This document shows, piece after piece, positions 12,491-23,360 of a DNA stretch of 64,000 nucleotides (positions within the stretch are counted from its first letter, which is position 1; each line of letters opens with the position of its first letter). The translations under genes were made by a program, and so were the position numbers. The notes under the pieces were generated by a model. It did not search any database. It saw only the letters and a list, made by a program, of their open reading frames with translations, and had not been told where the DNA came from. Origin of the DNA: Saccopteryx bilineata (Eukaryota; Chordata; Mammalia; Chiroptera; Emballonuridae); contig NC_089495.1 of the NCBI RefSeq assembly GCF_036850765.1, forward strand, positions 66,688,410-66,752,409, given 5' to 3'.

Positions 12491-13187
12491 CTGTATTTCC
12501 CCATGCATATGGCACTCCCATGAATAAGATACATCTTAATTTGGGGGCCCAAAATTTGAAAAAGAAATGCATTTCATAAAGTTATTGAACTCAAATTTTT
12601 GTTTGTTTGTTTGTTTTTTCAGAGACAGAGAAGAGTCAGAGAGAGGGATAGATAGGGACAGACAGACAGGAATGGAGAGACATGAGAAGCATCAATTATT
12701 AGTTTTTAGTTGCGACACCTTAGTTGTTCATTGATTGCTTTCTCATATGTGCCTTGATTGTGGGGCTACAGTAGACCGAGTGACCCCTTGCTCTTGCCAG
12801 CGACCTTGGGTCCAAGCTAATGAGCTTTGCTTAAACCAGATGAGCCCGCACTCAAGCTGGCAACCTTGGGGTCTCGAACCTGGGTCCTCCGCATCCCAGT
12901 TCGAAACTCTATTCACTGCACCACCGCCTTGCCAGGTGAACTCAAGTTTTAATCATCTTAAAATTCATACTACTTCTCATCACCGTCAAAATTTCCATTA
13001 GTTTGTCCTCATCTGTGTCTGATGATGAATCACTCAATGTCTTCAACAATGAGCGTAAAAACAAGCATGGAAAAGCAAGAAATGCAAGTAAAAAAAAAAA
13101 TCTAAAATCATTGTATAAGATGCACCCAATTTTTAGACCCCAAATTTTTTGAAAAAGGGTATGTCTTATAAATGGGGAAATATGCAG
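12491..13187. mobile_element. Terminal-inverted-repeat DNA transposon (MITE-like), split by a SINE
   Basis: Left tip CTGTATTTCCCCATGCATAT and right tip AAATGGGGAAATATGCAG form an imperfect inverted repeat. Subterminal blocks, TTAATTTGGGGGCCCAAAAT on the left and TTTTTAGACCCCAAATTTT on the right, are also partly inverted. It sits cleanly inside L1, since the L1 reads on across it (TCTCTATA to TTTGCCTTTTCC). The interior (about 360 bp without the SINE) has no transposase frame. The superfamily is uncertain; a TA target would suit Tc1/mariner, but this is not clear. Confidence 0.75.
12600..12936 (-). mobile_element. Type B SINE nested in the DNA transposon
   Basis: It begins with a (TTTG)n-derived tail, then CAGAGACAGAGAAGAGTCAGAG, ATTGATTGCTTTCTCATATGT, and the tRNA-like head (GGGTCTCGAACCTGGGTCCTC, CACTGCACCACCGCC). 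Flanks TGAACTCAAATTTT (12586-12599) and TGAACTCAAGTTTT (12937-12950) are a 14-bp target duplication with one difference, so the host transposon was there first. Confidence 0.93.
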
Positions 13188-13317
13188 TTTGCCTTTTCCA
13201 GAATTTATAAAGAGTTATTCTGTATATAGACATTTTATATTTGGTATTTCTTTCTTAGCGGTATGCATTTAAGATTTCTTCATATACTTTTGTGGCTTGA
13301 TAGCCATATATATATCC

Positions 13318-13327
<10 letters not shown>

Positions 13328-13372
<45 letters not shown>
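13328..13372. repeat. (TG)n microsatellite
   Basis: About 22 TG units follow an ATATATAT run, inside L1 sequence. Likely polymorphic and able to adopt Z-DNA. Confidence 0.95.
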
Positions 13373-13378
<6 letters not shown>

Positions 13379-13894
13379 CATACTAGCATTGAATCGTGTT
13401 TTCTTGTATGGATGTACCACAGTCTATCAATCTATATAAGGTCATTTTAGTGACTTCCAGACTTCGACAGTTATGAATAAAGATGTTAAAATTCATGTGT
13501 AGGGTTTGTGTGGCCCTCATGTTTCTACTCATTTGAGTAAATGTCAACAATTACAGTTGCTGGATCATATGGTATGAGTGTGATTAGATTTGTAAAAATC
13601 TGCCAAAAATGATTTCTGCAGTGGCTGTACTATTTACACTTAGCAGAAGTAAATGAGAATTCTTGTTGCTTCATCTCCTTGTCAACATTTGGTATTCTGT
13701 TTTGAATTGTAGTCTTTCCAATAGGTATGTAACGATAAAACATTATTGTTCCAATTTATTATTTCTTAATGACACATGATAAGAGTGTTTTCATAAGTTC
13801 TTTGCTATCTATATGTTTTTTGAGTAGTTGTCTGTTCAGAGCTTTTACCCATTTTATATTGGATCACTAATTGTCTTGTTCAGTTTTAAAGTTT

Positions 13895-14072
13895 CTTCTT
13901 TTTAAAATTCTTTTTATTTTTTGATTTAAGAGAGGGGAGAGAAATATAAATTTTTCTTCCACTTATTTATGCATTTATTGGTTGATTTTTATACATGAAT
14001 TGAACAGATATTAAACTCACAATCTTGATGCGTGGGAATGATACTCTCACCAACTGAGCTACCAGCCAGGGC
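13895..14072 (-). mobile_element. Type D (VES-like) SINE with target duplication
   Basis: The antisense SINE runs from a T-rich tail and TTGATTTAAGAGAGGGGAGAG to ACCAACTGAGCTACCAGCCA-GGGC, the reverse of a VES-like tRNA head. Flanks CAGTTTTAAAGTTT (13881-13894) and CAGTTTTAAGTTTT (14073-14086) are a 14-bp target duplication in L1 sequence. Confidence 0.88.
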
Positions 14073-14879
14073 CAGTTTTAAGTTTTATCTGTATATTCTG
14101 AAAATCAATATTTTATCCAGCAGGTGTTTTGCAAATATTTTCACCCAGTGTATGGCTTGGGTGAAAATATTTGCATTTTACATTCTCTCATTCTCTTAAT
14201 AATGCATTTTACAAGTTAAAAGTTTTTAATTTTAATTAAGACCAATTCATCATTTTTTCGTATATGTTTGTGCTTTTGGTATTATGTTTAAGAATTCACT
14301 GCCAAACCCAAGGTCATCTACAGTTTCTCCTATATTGTCTTCTAGAAGATTTTAGTATTGTCTTACATTTAGGTCTATGATTCACTTTTAATTTGTGTGA
14401 AATATATAAGGTCTGTGTCTATATCAATCCTTTTATACATGTGAAAGTCTAGTTCCAGCACAATTTATTGAATAAACTATACTTTTACCATCAAATTACC
14501 CTTGCCCTTGGTTAACTATATTGTGCAGAAAAAGAATGTTTTACAAATTAATTCTATTAAATTTAAAAATAAATTATTTTTGTATATAAGATGGTGGTTT
14601 TATTTCTAGTTATGTTCTAAAAAATATATAATCATTATTTGGGATTTTCTGACAAAAACTATTTGCATATCTATTAAATGAAAATCTATGATTTTGCATG
14701 CAGTCTCCAAGTCTGGATTAGAATCAATAATAACTAGTCTACCCAACTAAAAGCACATCCCATAGATGTCTGAGCTAAATATTACATACTTGGGAAGTCA
14801 TTCCTGACTATACTACCTTAAATAGTCTTCTCCTCAAGACCATTTTAGATGATATATTTAATTCCTTCTTTATAGCTGT

Positions 14880-15254
14880 AGCCCATGTAACTTTTGACAA
14901 ATAATAAATGTTAAAGAAACAAGATTTTCCATTTTCTCAGCCTCCTTACATTTAACTGGGACCTGTAATTTGTGGCTATAATTGATAGGTCATTACCAGG
15001 CATAGACATAATGAAGCCTATATGAAATTTTCTACTTACATTATAACCTGCTGCAAAAAAGCAGGTGAGAAAACCTTTTTGGAGGCAGAGAAGAAATGCT
15101 GAAATCTAAATAGATTTGCCACATGGGGGCTGACAGTGTCATCTATACAGATACCTAAGCCTATAACATGGAAGAGCAAGAAATAAACCTTTATTGTATG
15201 AGGTTTTGTACTAGTTGTTTGCACAATAAATCCTAGGCTATACTGACTAATATC
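14880..15254 (+). mobile_element. MLT1-like MaLR LTR, 3' part
   Basis: The end reads AAGAGCAAGAAATAAACCTTTATTGTATGAGG, then CACAATAAATCCTAGGCTATACTGACTAATA, in the style of an MLT1 LTR end with its AATAAA signal. The left part is poorly conserved and the left edge is a guess. Confidence 0.6.
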
Positions 15255-15517
15255 ATATGTACATCTTAATACTATACATACATAATTAAATGAATGGGGA
15301 AAGGAAAATGAAAAAAAAAATGTGTTTACTTCAAAGAGAAAAATCCTAAATGCAGTAAAATAATTTCATTATTTTTAAGTGAAATCCAGATTGACTCTAG
15401 AAATAAGAGATTCTCTCTGAGTAACTATAAAACTTCCAGTCAGAAGGACCTACACAGCAGTCATAAGGGTAAGGAGCAAACATCATAGACAATCTGAGAG
15501 CCAATAAGATCAATTTT

Positions 15518-15828
15518 TAGCCTGACCAGGTAGTGGCGCAGTGGGTAGAACATTGATTTGGAATGATGAGGACCCAGATTCAAAACTCAAGGTCACTGGC
15601 TTGAGCATGGGATCATAGAAATGATCCCATGGTCGCTGGCTTGAGCAAGGAGTCACTGACTCAGCTGGAGCCACCCTCCCTCCTTCCCCCATCCCAGCCA
15701 AGGCATGTATAAGAAAGAAATCAATGAACAACTCAAGTGCCATAATTATGAGCTGATGTTTCTCATCTCACTCCCTTCCTGTTTATCTGTCTGTCTCTCT
15801 CTCTTGCTAAAACAAAAACAAACCAGAA
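15518..15828 (+). mobile_element. Type B SINE with 12-bp target duplication
   Basis: Head GCCTGACCAGGTAGTGGCGCAG is followed by GACCCAGATTCAAAACTC (B box), GCTGGCTTGAGCAAGGAGTCAC, AAATCAATGAACAACTCAAG, and a CT-rich then A-rich tail. The central segment has an inserted or altered CCCTCCCTCCTTCCCCC block. Identical flanks AAGATCAATTTT are at 15506-15517 and 15829-15840. Confidence 0.93.
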
Positions 15829-15840
15829 AAGATCAATTTT

Positions 15841-17142
15841 CATTTCTATTTACATGGTTAATCTTCTCAAGCTCATATTTGGGCTTTGTTCTTATCTTTT
15901 TCCAGTTTAATCTTGGCCTCCATTTATGTTTCGTTGTGTCTGCTATGTATGATGTTGGGAATATACAAACTACATTTCTCCCATGTCCTGCCAGCTGGCC
16001 TTCTAATATTTTCTCCAATGGAAAACATTTTTGTAGATCAGAGGTGGAAGGAAAAGAAGAGCTTTCTGACTCTGGCATAGCAGATATTGGCAGCTGCTAA
16101 CATTATGTAGAGCAGTGGTAGCAGTGAGTTATTAATTGGACTTGAGAATTAGTGTGAATATTTCAATGCCGGTGACCCTATTGGTATGTCCACAACAACT
16201 GCTTTAGACTCTTTCACTGCAGTAGCTGTTTCAGGCTAGTGGCCTCTATCCCAGGGGCATTAGCAAATTAAATATCCTTGTATTATCTCATATTGCTTTT
16301 TATTTCCTTAATCCTGACATTTTTCTTTTGATCATTCAGCCCTCTGTCACTATGCAACCACTCAGCCTGTTTGAACATGGATTGATTTCTATTTCCTTGA
16401 CTGAACTGTGTCAAACATAGTGACAATGTACTTGACATATTATAAGGCAATGATGAGGGAATAAGTAATTTGTCTAAAACTCATTTTGCCATGCAAATGA
16501 TAAAGGTGATACAATGCATAGCAAATGAACCTATTTTTATAATTTATATGCATATATTCTTCTAGTAACTTGAGCTCTTTTAAACAAACTAAAGTTTAAT
16601 GCCCTAAAATCCATGCACTGGACTCTCTTGAATACATCTTGGTGTTTTACTTTACATATACTTCTAACAAATTCTTTATATCACTTTGTTCAGCCCAAAA
16701 TAAACAACTTGAGAACACCAATTTTATATGGGGGTGTTAAAATGATTCTTAAAAGCTGAGTGACCAAAACCAAGATTAATAATTGACAGCTTAACCATAG
16801 AGGAAAAAGAAATACTCAGAAAAGAAAGATAGGAACATTTAAAGTATAATTATACAGAATAAAATGTATAAAGACACATTCATTTACACTTTTCAAAATG
16901 TCCCCACATACCTAAAATACTCAATTTTCTTATGACATTTAGTCATTAATAAAAGATACTTTTATTTGGCTTCTAAATTTAAAATACCAGGGGCCTACAG
17001 TTGTGAGAAGAAAATTATGTAACAAATATAACACGTTTTAAATAAGTAGGAAAAGTACATACAGGTCTCTGGTACGTGAATGAGATTTTCTGGATATACA
17101 ATGTCTATAAGCAGTTTCAATTTATATTGATTTTCTCAGCCT
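15841..17142. other. Intergenic DNA, possible old repeat at 15.9-16.3 kb
   Basis: The part from about 15950 to 16300 is less AT-rich and reads like a decayed interspersed repeat (ACATTTCTCCCATGTCCTGC, CCAGCTGGCC, GGTGGAAGGAAAAGAAGAGC), but I cannot name it. The rest is AT-rich with no recognised element. The frames here do not resemble a protein family. Confidence 0.4.
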
Positions 17143-17560
17143 AATTTTTATTTTATTTATTTTTTACTTTTTAATGTAATTTATTAGGGTGACATTGATT
17201 ACTAAAATGATATAGGTTTCAGGTGTACAATGCTATAATACATCAACTGAGTATAGTATTGTGTGTTTGCCACCCCTAGTCAAGTCTTCCGCCACCATTT
17301 ATTCCCCCTTTTACCCTCTTCCAACTCCCCCCACCCTCCTTTCCTTCCTGGAATCAACATGCTGTTGTCTATGTTTATGAGGTTTTCTATCTTTGCTTAA
17401 TCCTCTCAGCTTTTAACCCAAACCCCCAACCTACATCCACTCTGACAGCTGTCAGTCTGTTCTCAGTATTTGTAGGTCTATTTCTATTTTGTTTTCTTGT
17501 TTATTTTGTTCAGTACATTCCACATATAAGTGAAATCATGGGAGCTCTCAGTTTTCAGCC
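17143..17560 (-). mobile_element. Bat-type L1 3' UTR, antisense
   Basis: The plus strand shows TTATTAGGGTGACATTGATT, GATATAGGTTTCAGGTGTAC, AATACATCAACTGAGTATAG, a C-rich block CCAACTCCCCCCACCCTCC, and TATAAGTGAAATCATGGGA. The GGGTGACATTG-GTTTCAGGTGTACAA arrangement is the 3' UTR I associate with L1 lineages of bats. It is 5'-truncated. Confidence 0.75.
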
Positions 17561-18050
17561 TATTTTTAGTGGTATTTTCACACTTATAATTGTTTGGTTT
17601 ATACATGGTTATCCCATCTATTGGTAATATACTTATCATAATATTTTTATAAGTTGTCATATTTTAATACCCAGTAGCTAGCACAATTTCTGATATATAG
17701 TGGTAATGGCATATATTGTTAGTTATCCTCAATATCTAGATTCCCATTTTTCTAAAAATCTATGTGTGACTGTGTGGATAAGTTGGGGTTAGATAAAATA
17801 TGTACAGAAATATTACTTGGATGCTTTTAGAAACCTTCCTTAAGAGAGAGCTGTCAAACACATTTTAACATTCTTTCCATCTTTTTTTCCTAATCACTTT
17901 TTTGAATGTGTATACTTTGTTTTCAGATATGAGGTAGGGGGTAAAACTCTTCAAAACATGGCAGTTTTGAATAAGAAAGTCCTTTATTCTCTGGGGAGTT
18001 CATAACAGATCAATAACCGGGACTACTTACCTCTAGAGTATATTTATATT
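17561..18050. other. AT-rich intergenic DNA
   Basis: No recognised element or coding signal in this 490-bp stretch. Confidence 0.5.
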
Positions 18051-18060
18051 CTCTCTCTCT

Positions 18061-18107
<47 letters not shown>
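18051..18107. repeat. (CT)n-(AC)n compound microsatellite
   Basis: Seven CT units followed by about 21 AC units. Confidence 0.95.
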
Positions 18108-18111
<4 letters not shown>

Positions 18112-18881
18112 ACTTAAGACACTTTTCTTTGCAGCAATAGTAATATTTACTGAGATATTAGATATTTAATGAAACCTAGAGAAAATGTTTTATTTCAAAT
18201 GCTTTCAGTTGCAAGGTGCAGAAACTCCAACACAAATTACTTTGAACAACATCAACATATATTTAGTCATGTATCAGGAAGGCTATCACTAGCATAAAAT
18301 TTATGGTCTGAAAATTTAATGGCGTAGTGGTACCACAACTTATGAATATTTTACCATAGTTTTAATTGGTCAGTCTTTGAGAATTATGGTTGATTTAGAA
18401 TGATTCCTTGAAACAATAGTAGTTTTATTCAGCAGGAAGGAGATCAACTGTGGCCTAGATTATAAAAGTGGAAAACTTCTCAGAAGTCAGTGATAAATTC
18501 TTATTGGCTTTTATTATACCAATTTCTTGTAGTGTGAGACTACTCTGTGCTGATTCATTTAGGTTGGGGTTTCTAGAGATAAATTGACAAGGAAGATAAA
18601 CTATTCATTAGCATCTTAAACTATTCAGAGCCCATCCAACATCTACATTAAAGTGAGGATGGTGTATGTAGATAGCTGCAGAAGAAATGAGTGTCTATGG
18701 AGTTCAATACCTTCTATTGTCAACTTCTTCAGCCACCTGCCATTTTTATTTTCTTCTTTTTCATACATACTTTCTAAAAATACTCCAGTCTCTCCAGGAG
18801 ACATCTGAGTCTCATGTCCAGGATCTCAATGCAATATACATTTCTCTTCATCAGATGCAAGCATCTTTCATCATGGCCTGA
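18108..18881. other. AT-rich intergenic DNA
   Basis: No recognised element. The 64-residue frame at 18687-18881 has no recognisable domain or context. Confidence 0.45.
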
Positions 18882-18956
18882 TGTGTGTGTGTGTGTATGT
18901 GTGTGTGTGTGTGTGTATTATACTTATCATCTATCTATTTATCTATCTATCTAGAT
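18882..18956. repeat. (GT)n and (TCTA)n microsatellites at the SPIN target
   Basis: A (GT)n run to 18917 is followed by a TATC/TCTA tetranucleotide run ending at the SPIN insertion. After the element, GATA and (GT)n sequence resumes (19180-19220), so the transposon landed within a tetranucleotide repeat. Confidence 0.9.
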
Positions 18957-19171
18957 CAGTGGTTCTCAACCTTCCTAATGCCGTGACCCCACAATACAGT
19001 TCCTCATATTGCGGTGACCCCAAACCGAAAAATAATTTTGGTGGCTACTTCATAACTGTAATTTTGCTGCAGTTATGATTCAGAATGTAAATATCTGATA
19101 TGCATTATGTATTTTCCGATGGCTTTAGGTGAGCCCCGCTGGGGTCGCAACCCACAGGTTGAGAACCGCTG
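18957..19171. mobile_element. SPIN-type non-autonomous hAT transposon, complete
   Basis: This 215-bp element has tips CAGTGGTTCTCAACC and GGTTGAGAACCGCTG, inverted repeats differing at one of 15 bases. Inside are TTCCTAATGCCGTGACCC, ACAGTTCCTCATATTGCGGT, CATAACTGTAATTTTGCTGC and TTTTCCGATGGCTTTAGG, which match my memory of SPIN ('Space Invaders'), a hAT family spread horizontally among tetrapods. The 8-bp target duplication ATCTAGAT is perfect on both sides (18949-18956, 19172-19179) and is itself palindromic. It has no transposase frame and so depended on an autonomous relative. The assignment to SPIN rather than a close hAT cousin is from memory. Confidence 0.9.
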
Positions 19172-19221
19172 ATCTAGATAGATAAGTGTGTATGTGTGTG
19201 TGTGTATGTATATATATATGC

Positions 19222-20969
19222 ACATATATAAGGGGTATCATCTAAAATTAATGCGTATTCCAGTGTTATTAAAATTTTAAGTATTAAATTATAAGTTATA
19301 CTAAAAACTGTTGTCCGCAGGTGAGCTAAAAATACAAATGGTTAAGTATTTGTTACTTATCAATAAATTACTTCAGCATTATTATTAGTACCATGATACT
19401 GATGAAAACAACTGAAAGAAAGTTTAAAATAATTATATAAAACAGATCATTATAAGAATATTGTTTTTGCTATAGAAATCATCTTTACAAATTACAAAAC
19501 TATCTCATTTTATTATAAAAATAAAGGGGAGTATGTTTAATAAAAGTGAATATCAAAAACAGTATAAGATTTGGGTAGTTACCTTATACATTATATATGT
19601 TTGCTTAAATTGTTTTATATGTAATTTTCTTTACATTGTCTACATTATTAGAAATTGCAGTTCAGTGGCTCATTGCCATATATTTAAATTGCTGTAAAAA
19701 AAAGTATACAAGAACATAAACATATTTTTCTTTAAAAATTTTTTTTATAAATTTAACTTCAAGGCTACTTATTTTGAAATATTCCTAGAGCTACAGTAAT
19801 CACTAATACAGAGATTTCGAATCATTTGATCTCCAAAGTTACACCTGGCAGGTCTGTCATTTTTGCTCTTTTATTTCTTTTGAGTATTTGGCAGGACTAA
19901 TCATGTTGATTGATATGTGGTAAAAAAGACTGCTGTGAAAACTACTTCTGAGCAATATGTTGCTGATGAAAATAGTACAATTTAAGATTTTTAAATAAAG
20001 ATAGAATGACTAGTATCAGGAGATGCTTGGATTTCAGTGCGAATTGGAACAAGACTTCTGTTTGGATTGATAGCAGTAAATAGTTAAGCTAAATTACAAA
20101 TGCCACTAGCATTTGCTGTCAAAAGAGAAAATGAGGCTTAAAATGTCTAGAAAAGTTTTCTGTATGGTTGGTTGTTACATTATAAATCAGTCTTAAAAAA
20201 TGAGGTAAGTGGTGATCAACAGTTACATGGTTAGTTGTATATTTTCCTTACTTTGATACATATGCTTTCTTTTTTCCACTCCATTTTCTTGTTTAAATAT
20301 AATATGGTAAGAACAGGTAATAAGACACATTTTTCAATTTCATACTTCTTGTTACTTTTAAAATTGATTCTTTCTAATTATTGTAAATATATGTTATAGT
20401 AGAAAGTCTCTCTAAAATGTGAGAGTTTTGGAGCAAGAAAATTAGAAGACTCTGTTAGATTCACATAGAGTTTAGTTTCTTGGTGGAAAAAACTCTATGT
20501 AAACTCAGGGTATACATTCCATGGAGCAAGGAGCATATCTGTATTATTCAGCTCTGGACCACCAGTAGCTAGCTAGCATTGTGTCTGGAACAAAACAGAT
20601 GTTTGATACATGAGATCATATGTCACTAATCTTGTCTTCTCTAAAAAAGAGTATCAGTAGACAAATGTCAAATGCGTCCATGAGATTAATTTGATTGAAG
20701 TCCTAGTTATGTTTAAGATTGTACTCAGTGTTAAAGTGAAAAAAGAAAAGAAACATAGGGGCTTTTGTTATGTAATATATTTTTTCATTTCCCATGAGAA
20801 AAGCTTATGTGTTTTATAAACCCACTGAATTTGTTACATAATTATTTTATATTTGTATATAAATGATTAAGTAAACAGGTATGTGTCTTCTGTGCAAAAA
20901 TCAGTAGAAACTTCAAATAGGAAATATTTCCTCAATCTATGAAACAGCACATCATTGTCAAAGATTATG
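19222..20969. other. AT-rich intergenic DNA
   Basis: 1.7 kb with no recognised element, gene or RNA. Confidence 0.5.
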
Positions 20970-21160
20970 GTTAAATATAAAGTTCAGCATAGGGAATATA
21001 TTCAATAATATTGTAGGAACTATGAAGGGTGCCAAGTTGGTACTGGAAATATAAAGGGAAACACTGTATAGAGTATATGATTGTCTAATTACTATGCTGT
21101 ACACCTGAAACTAATACAAAATAAAGTATTGAAAATAAAATATAAATTTAAAAAATAAAT
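20970..21160 (+). mobile_element. L1 3' end fragment, sense
   Basis: The order GGGAATATATTCAATAATAT, AACTATGAAGGGTGCCAAG, ATTGTCTAATTACTATGCTG, TACACCTGAAACTAATACAA and an A-rich tail is the plus-strand 3' UTR of an L1MA-like element. It is heavily 5'-truncated. Confidence 0.8.
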
Positions 21161-21263
21161 AGAGTAAGGCCACACATTAAATAACACTTTCCTGCTTAAA
21201 AGTTTATGAATTTTTCACGATATTGTTTTGTCTTCTTTAAATTTGTAATCAGATTTAATTCTT

Positions 21264-21604
21264 TATTTTTTTTCCATTTACTATTTTTTAGGTGAGAGGA
21301 GGGGAAATAGTGAGGCTAATTCCCCCATGCACTCAGATCAGGATATACCCAGCAACCCCATCTAGGTTCAATGCTTGAGCACCAAGCTATTTTTAGCAGT
21401 TGAAGCTGATGTGCTCCAATGGAGCTATCCTCAGCACCCAGGACCATACTCAAACCAATCGAGCCACTGGCTGCAGGAGGGAAAGAGAGAGATATAGGAG
21501 AGTGGACCAGATGGTCAATTCCCTTGTGTGCCCTGACCAGAAATCAACCCGAGGATGTCCATATGCCAGGCCAATGCTCTATCCATAGAGTCACCAGCCA
21601 GGGC
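21264..21604 (-). mobile_element. Type A SINE with target duplication, antisense
   Basis: From a T-rich tail it runs through GTGAGAGGAGGGGAAATAG, CTCCAATGGAGCTATCCTCAG, CCCTTGTGTGCCCTGACCAG to the head AGTCACCAGCCAGGGC. Flanks CAGATTTAATTCTT (21250-21263) and CAGATCTAATTCTT (21605-21618) form a 14-bp target duplication with one difference. It is more diverged than the 25.4 kb copy. Confidence 0.9.
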
Positions 21605-21618
21605 CAGATCTAATTCTT

Positions 21619-23099
21619 GTATACATCAAACAAACACCACCATGCTCAAAACAACAGTGGGAAATAAGCAAAACTGTCTTGTGAAAATTTGGAAAAATTT
21701 AGCACAATTTATTGTTCGCACTGGAAAAGCAAAAAGAAACAAAAGGCCTGTGTGGGCAGAAACTTACTACCTTAAGTGGTTTTTTTCTTTTCTTTTTGAT
21801 TTCAGAAATTCTCTAAAAAATATTTTTTTATTTTTCCTTCTGTAATTTTTAATATTGAGAATTTCCTTTAATTCTGTAAAAGTTTAATAAGAAAAGAAAT
21901 ATCCAATACATTTTAGTTTTAATTTTTGTTTCAGAATTTTTAATTCTTCTTCAATTACCATTTACATTCACTATATTTTGTTCTAATTACAGGTGTACAG
22001 CAGAGTCTTAGACAATCATATGCTTTTTAGATGCAAAGTCTGAAAAAGAGTGAACACGAAAAGTATAGACCATTCAAAGGCACAAATGATCCTGATTTAA
22101 AAGAGAATTATTCCCTTATGTTTTCTACATCCTAAACAACTGCACCGGTGCGTACTGACATTTAAAGATAGACACAAGATGTTTTCTCTACGCACATCAC
22201 CAACATTTTGATTACTTAGAAACAGCTCTTTTTTTTGTTTGTTTGTTTTTACAAATGCATTTATCTGAGGAGGGTGACAGCTGTTCACAAATATACTCAA
22301 TCTCTGTACCTGTGTATAATAATTGGAAGCAGAGATGAGTAGCAGTAAATAGTAGTCAGAGGAGTGATAGAAACATTTTTGAGGAAACTCATAATGTTTT
22401 AATGTATGCCACAATGTCCCTATCTCAGTATTTGTCAGTAAAACAATTAACTTCACAATGTAGATGACGGTAGTAGAAAAATGCCAATAGGTCTGGCTAC
22501 TGTGGGTGCTATATGAAATTGTAGAGGAATGATGAGTCATAATAGCTTACAAAAAAGTTACCTAGGAAGTCAAAATAATAGGATTTACTAGAGATGAATA
22601 TCAACAGAACATAAAATCTCACTAAGAAATACTTCTCAGAAGAAGTCCATTTTCTCAGGATTTATACATATTATCTGAAAGATAATATAAGACATTCCAA
22701 TAAATTACTGAGTCTGGAAACAGTGATAACAAGGATATTCATGTAGATTATATTTGATTGTATTTTTTATATGTGATTGCTATAAGGCTATGCATTCTCT
22801 GAGAGGCATTAAGGAATATATACATGAATGTATATTAAAACATATATATAAGTATGCATATATACTATTATATATATATAAAATGAATAGTAATAAACAT
22901 CATTAATAACATAATCTGTTCACTTTGAGTCCCAGAGAAATTCATAAAGCACTCAGAAATATATGCAGAAAGTAATCTTATGACAATTTTGACATTCAAG
23001 TTTAAATATGATTTTATATTATTTTGTTATAGTAAAAATTTATGTATTTCAGATTTATTTTTCTTTATATTATAGGATGATACCATAATTTAACTTTTA
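21619..23099. other. AT-rich intergenic DNA
   Basis: No recognised element. The minus-strand 147-codon frame at 22097-22540 is the longest non-repetitive frame here. It has no recognisable family, no coding context and a random-looking composition, so I treat it as chance. A TA-rich stretch lies at 22838-22881. Confidence 0.45.
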
Positions 23100-23360
23100 C
23101 ATTTTTTTAAATTTTCAAGTTATATTTTTTATTAAATACATTGGGATGACTTTGGTTCAGAAGACCATATAAATTTCAACTATAGATTTCTTTGATACAT
23201 GATCTGCCTATTATTGTATTGTGTGTCTACTACCCAAAGTCAAGTCATCTTCCATCACTATATATTTGGCTACCTTTGCCCATGGCTACCTCCTCACCCT
23301 CCTTCACTCTGGTAACCACCACACTGTTGTCTGTGTCTATGAATTTCAGTTTTAAACATT
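23100..23360 (-). mobile_element. Bat-type L1 3' end, antisense
   Basis: Pieces in order: TTTTTATTAAATACATTGGG-ATGAC, TTGATACATGATCTGCC, GTATTGTGTGTCTACTACCC, AAAGTCAAGTCATCTTCC, and CACACTGTTGTCTGTGTC. It is a more diverged relative of 17143-17560. Short 5'-truncated insertion. Confidence 0.7.

Larger units (their letters stand above)
12119..14530 (-). mobile_element. L1 element, 3' part, antisense, split by nested insertions
   Basis: L1 sequence runs 12119-12488, resumes at 13188, and continues to about 14530. Recognisable pieces are GTTTTAGGTTTATAGAAAAATTGA, CATCTTGCATTAGTATTA, GGATGTACCACAGTCTATCAA, GATTGCTGG-like and CATATGGTATGAG, GCAAATATTTTCACCCAGTGTATGGCTTG in two parts, and CCAAGGTCATCTACAGTTTCTCC. 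This covers the 3' UTR and the 3' end of ORF2 in reverse. A DNA transposon interrupts it at 12491 and a type D SINE at 13895. No open ORF2 remains. Confidence 0.88.

Noticed and set aside
18957..19078. Frame at 18881-19078 crossing the hAT element
   Set aside because: It fuses a (GT)n repeat with transposon sequence; not a transposase.
22097..22540. 147-codon minus-strand frame
   Set aside because: No recognisable family, low-complexity AT-driven composition, no splice or promoter context; compatible with chance.
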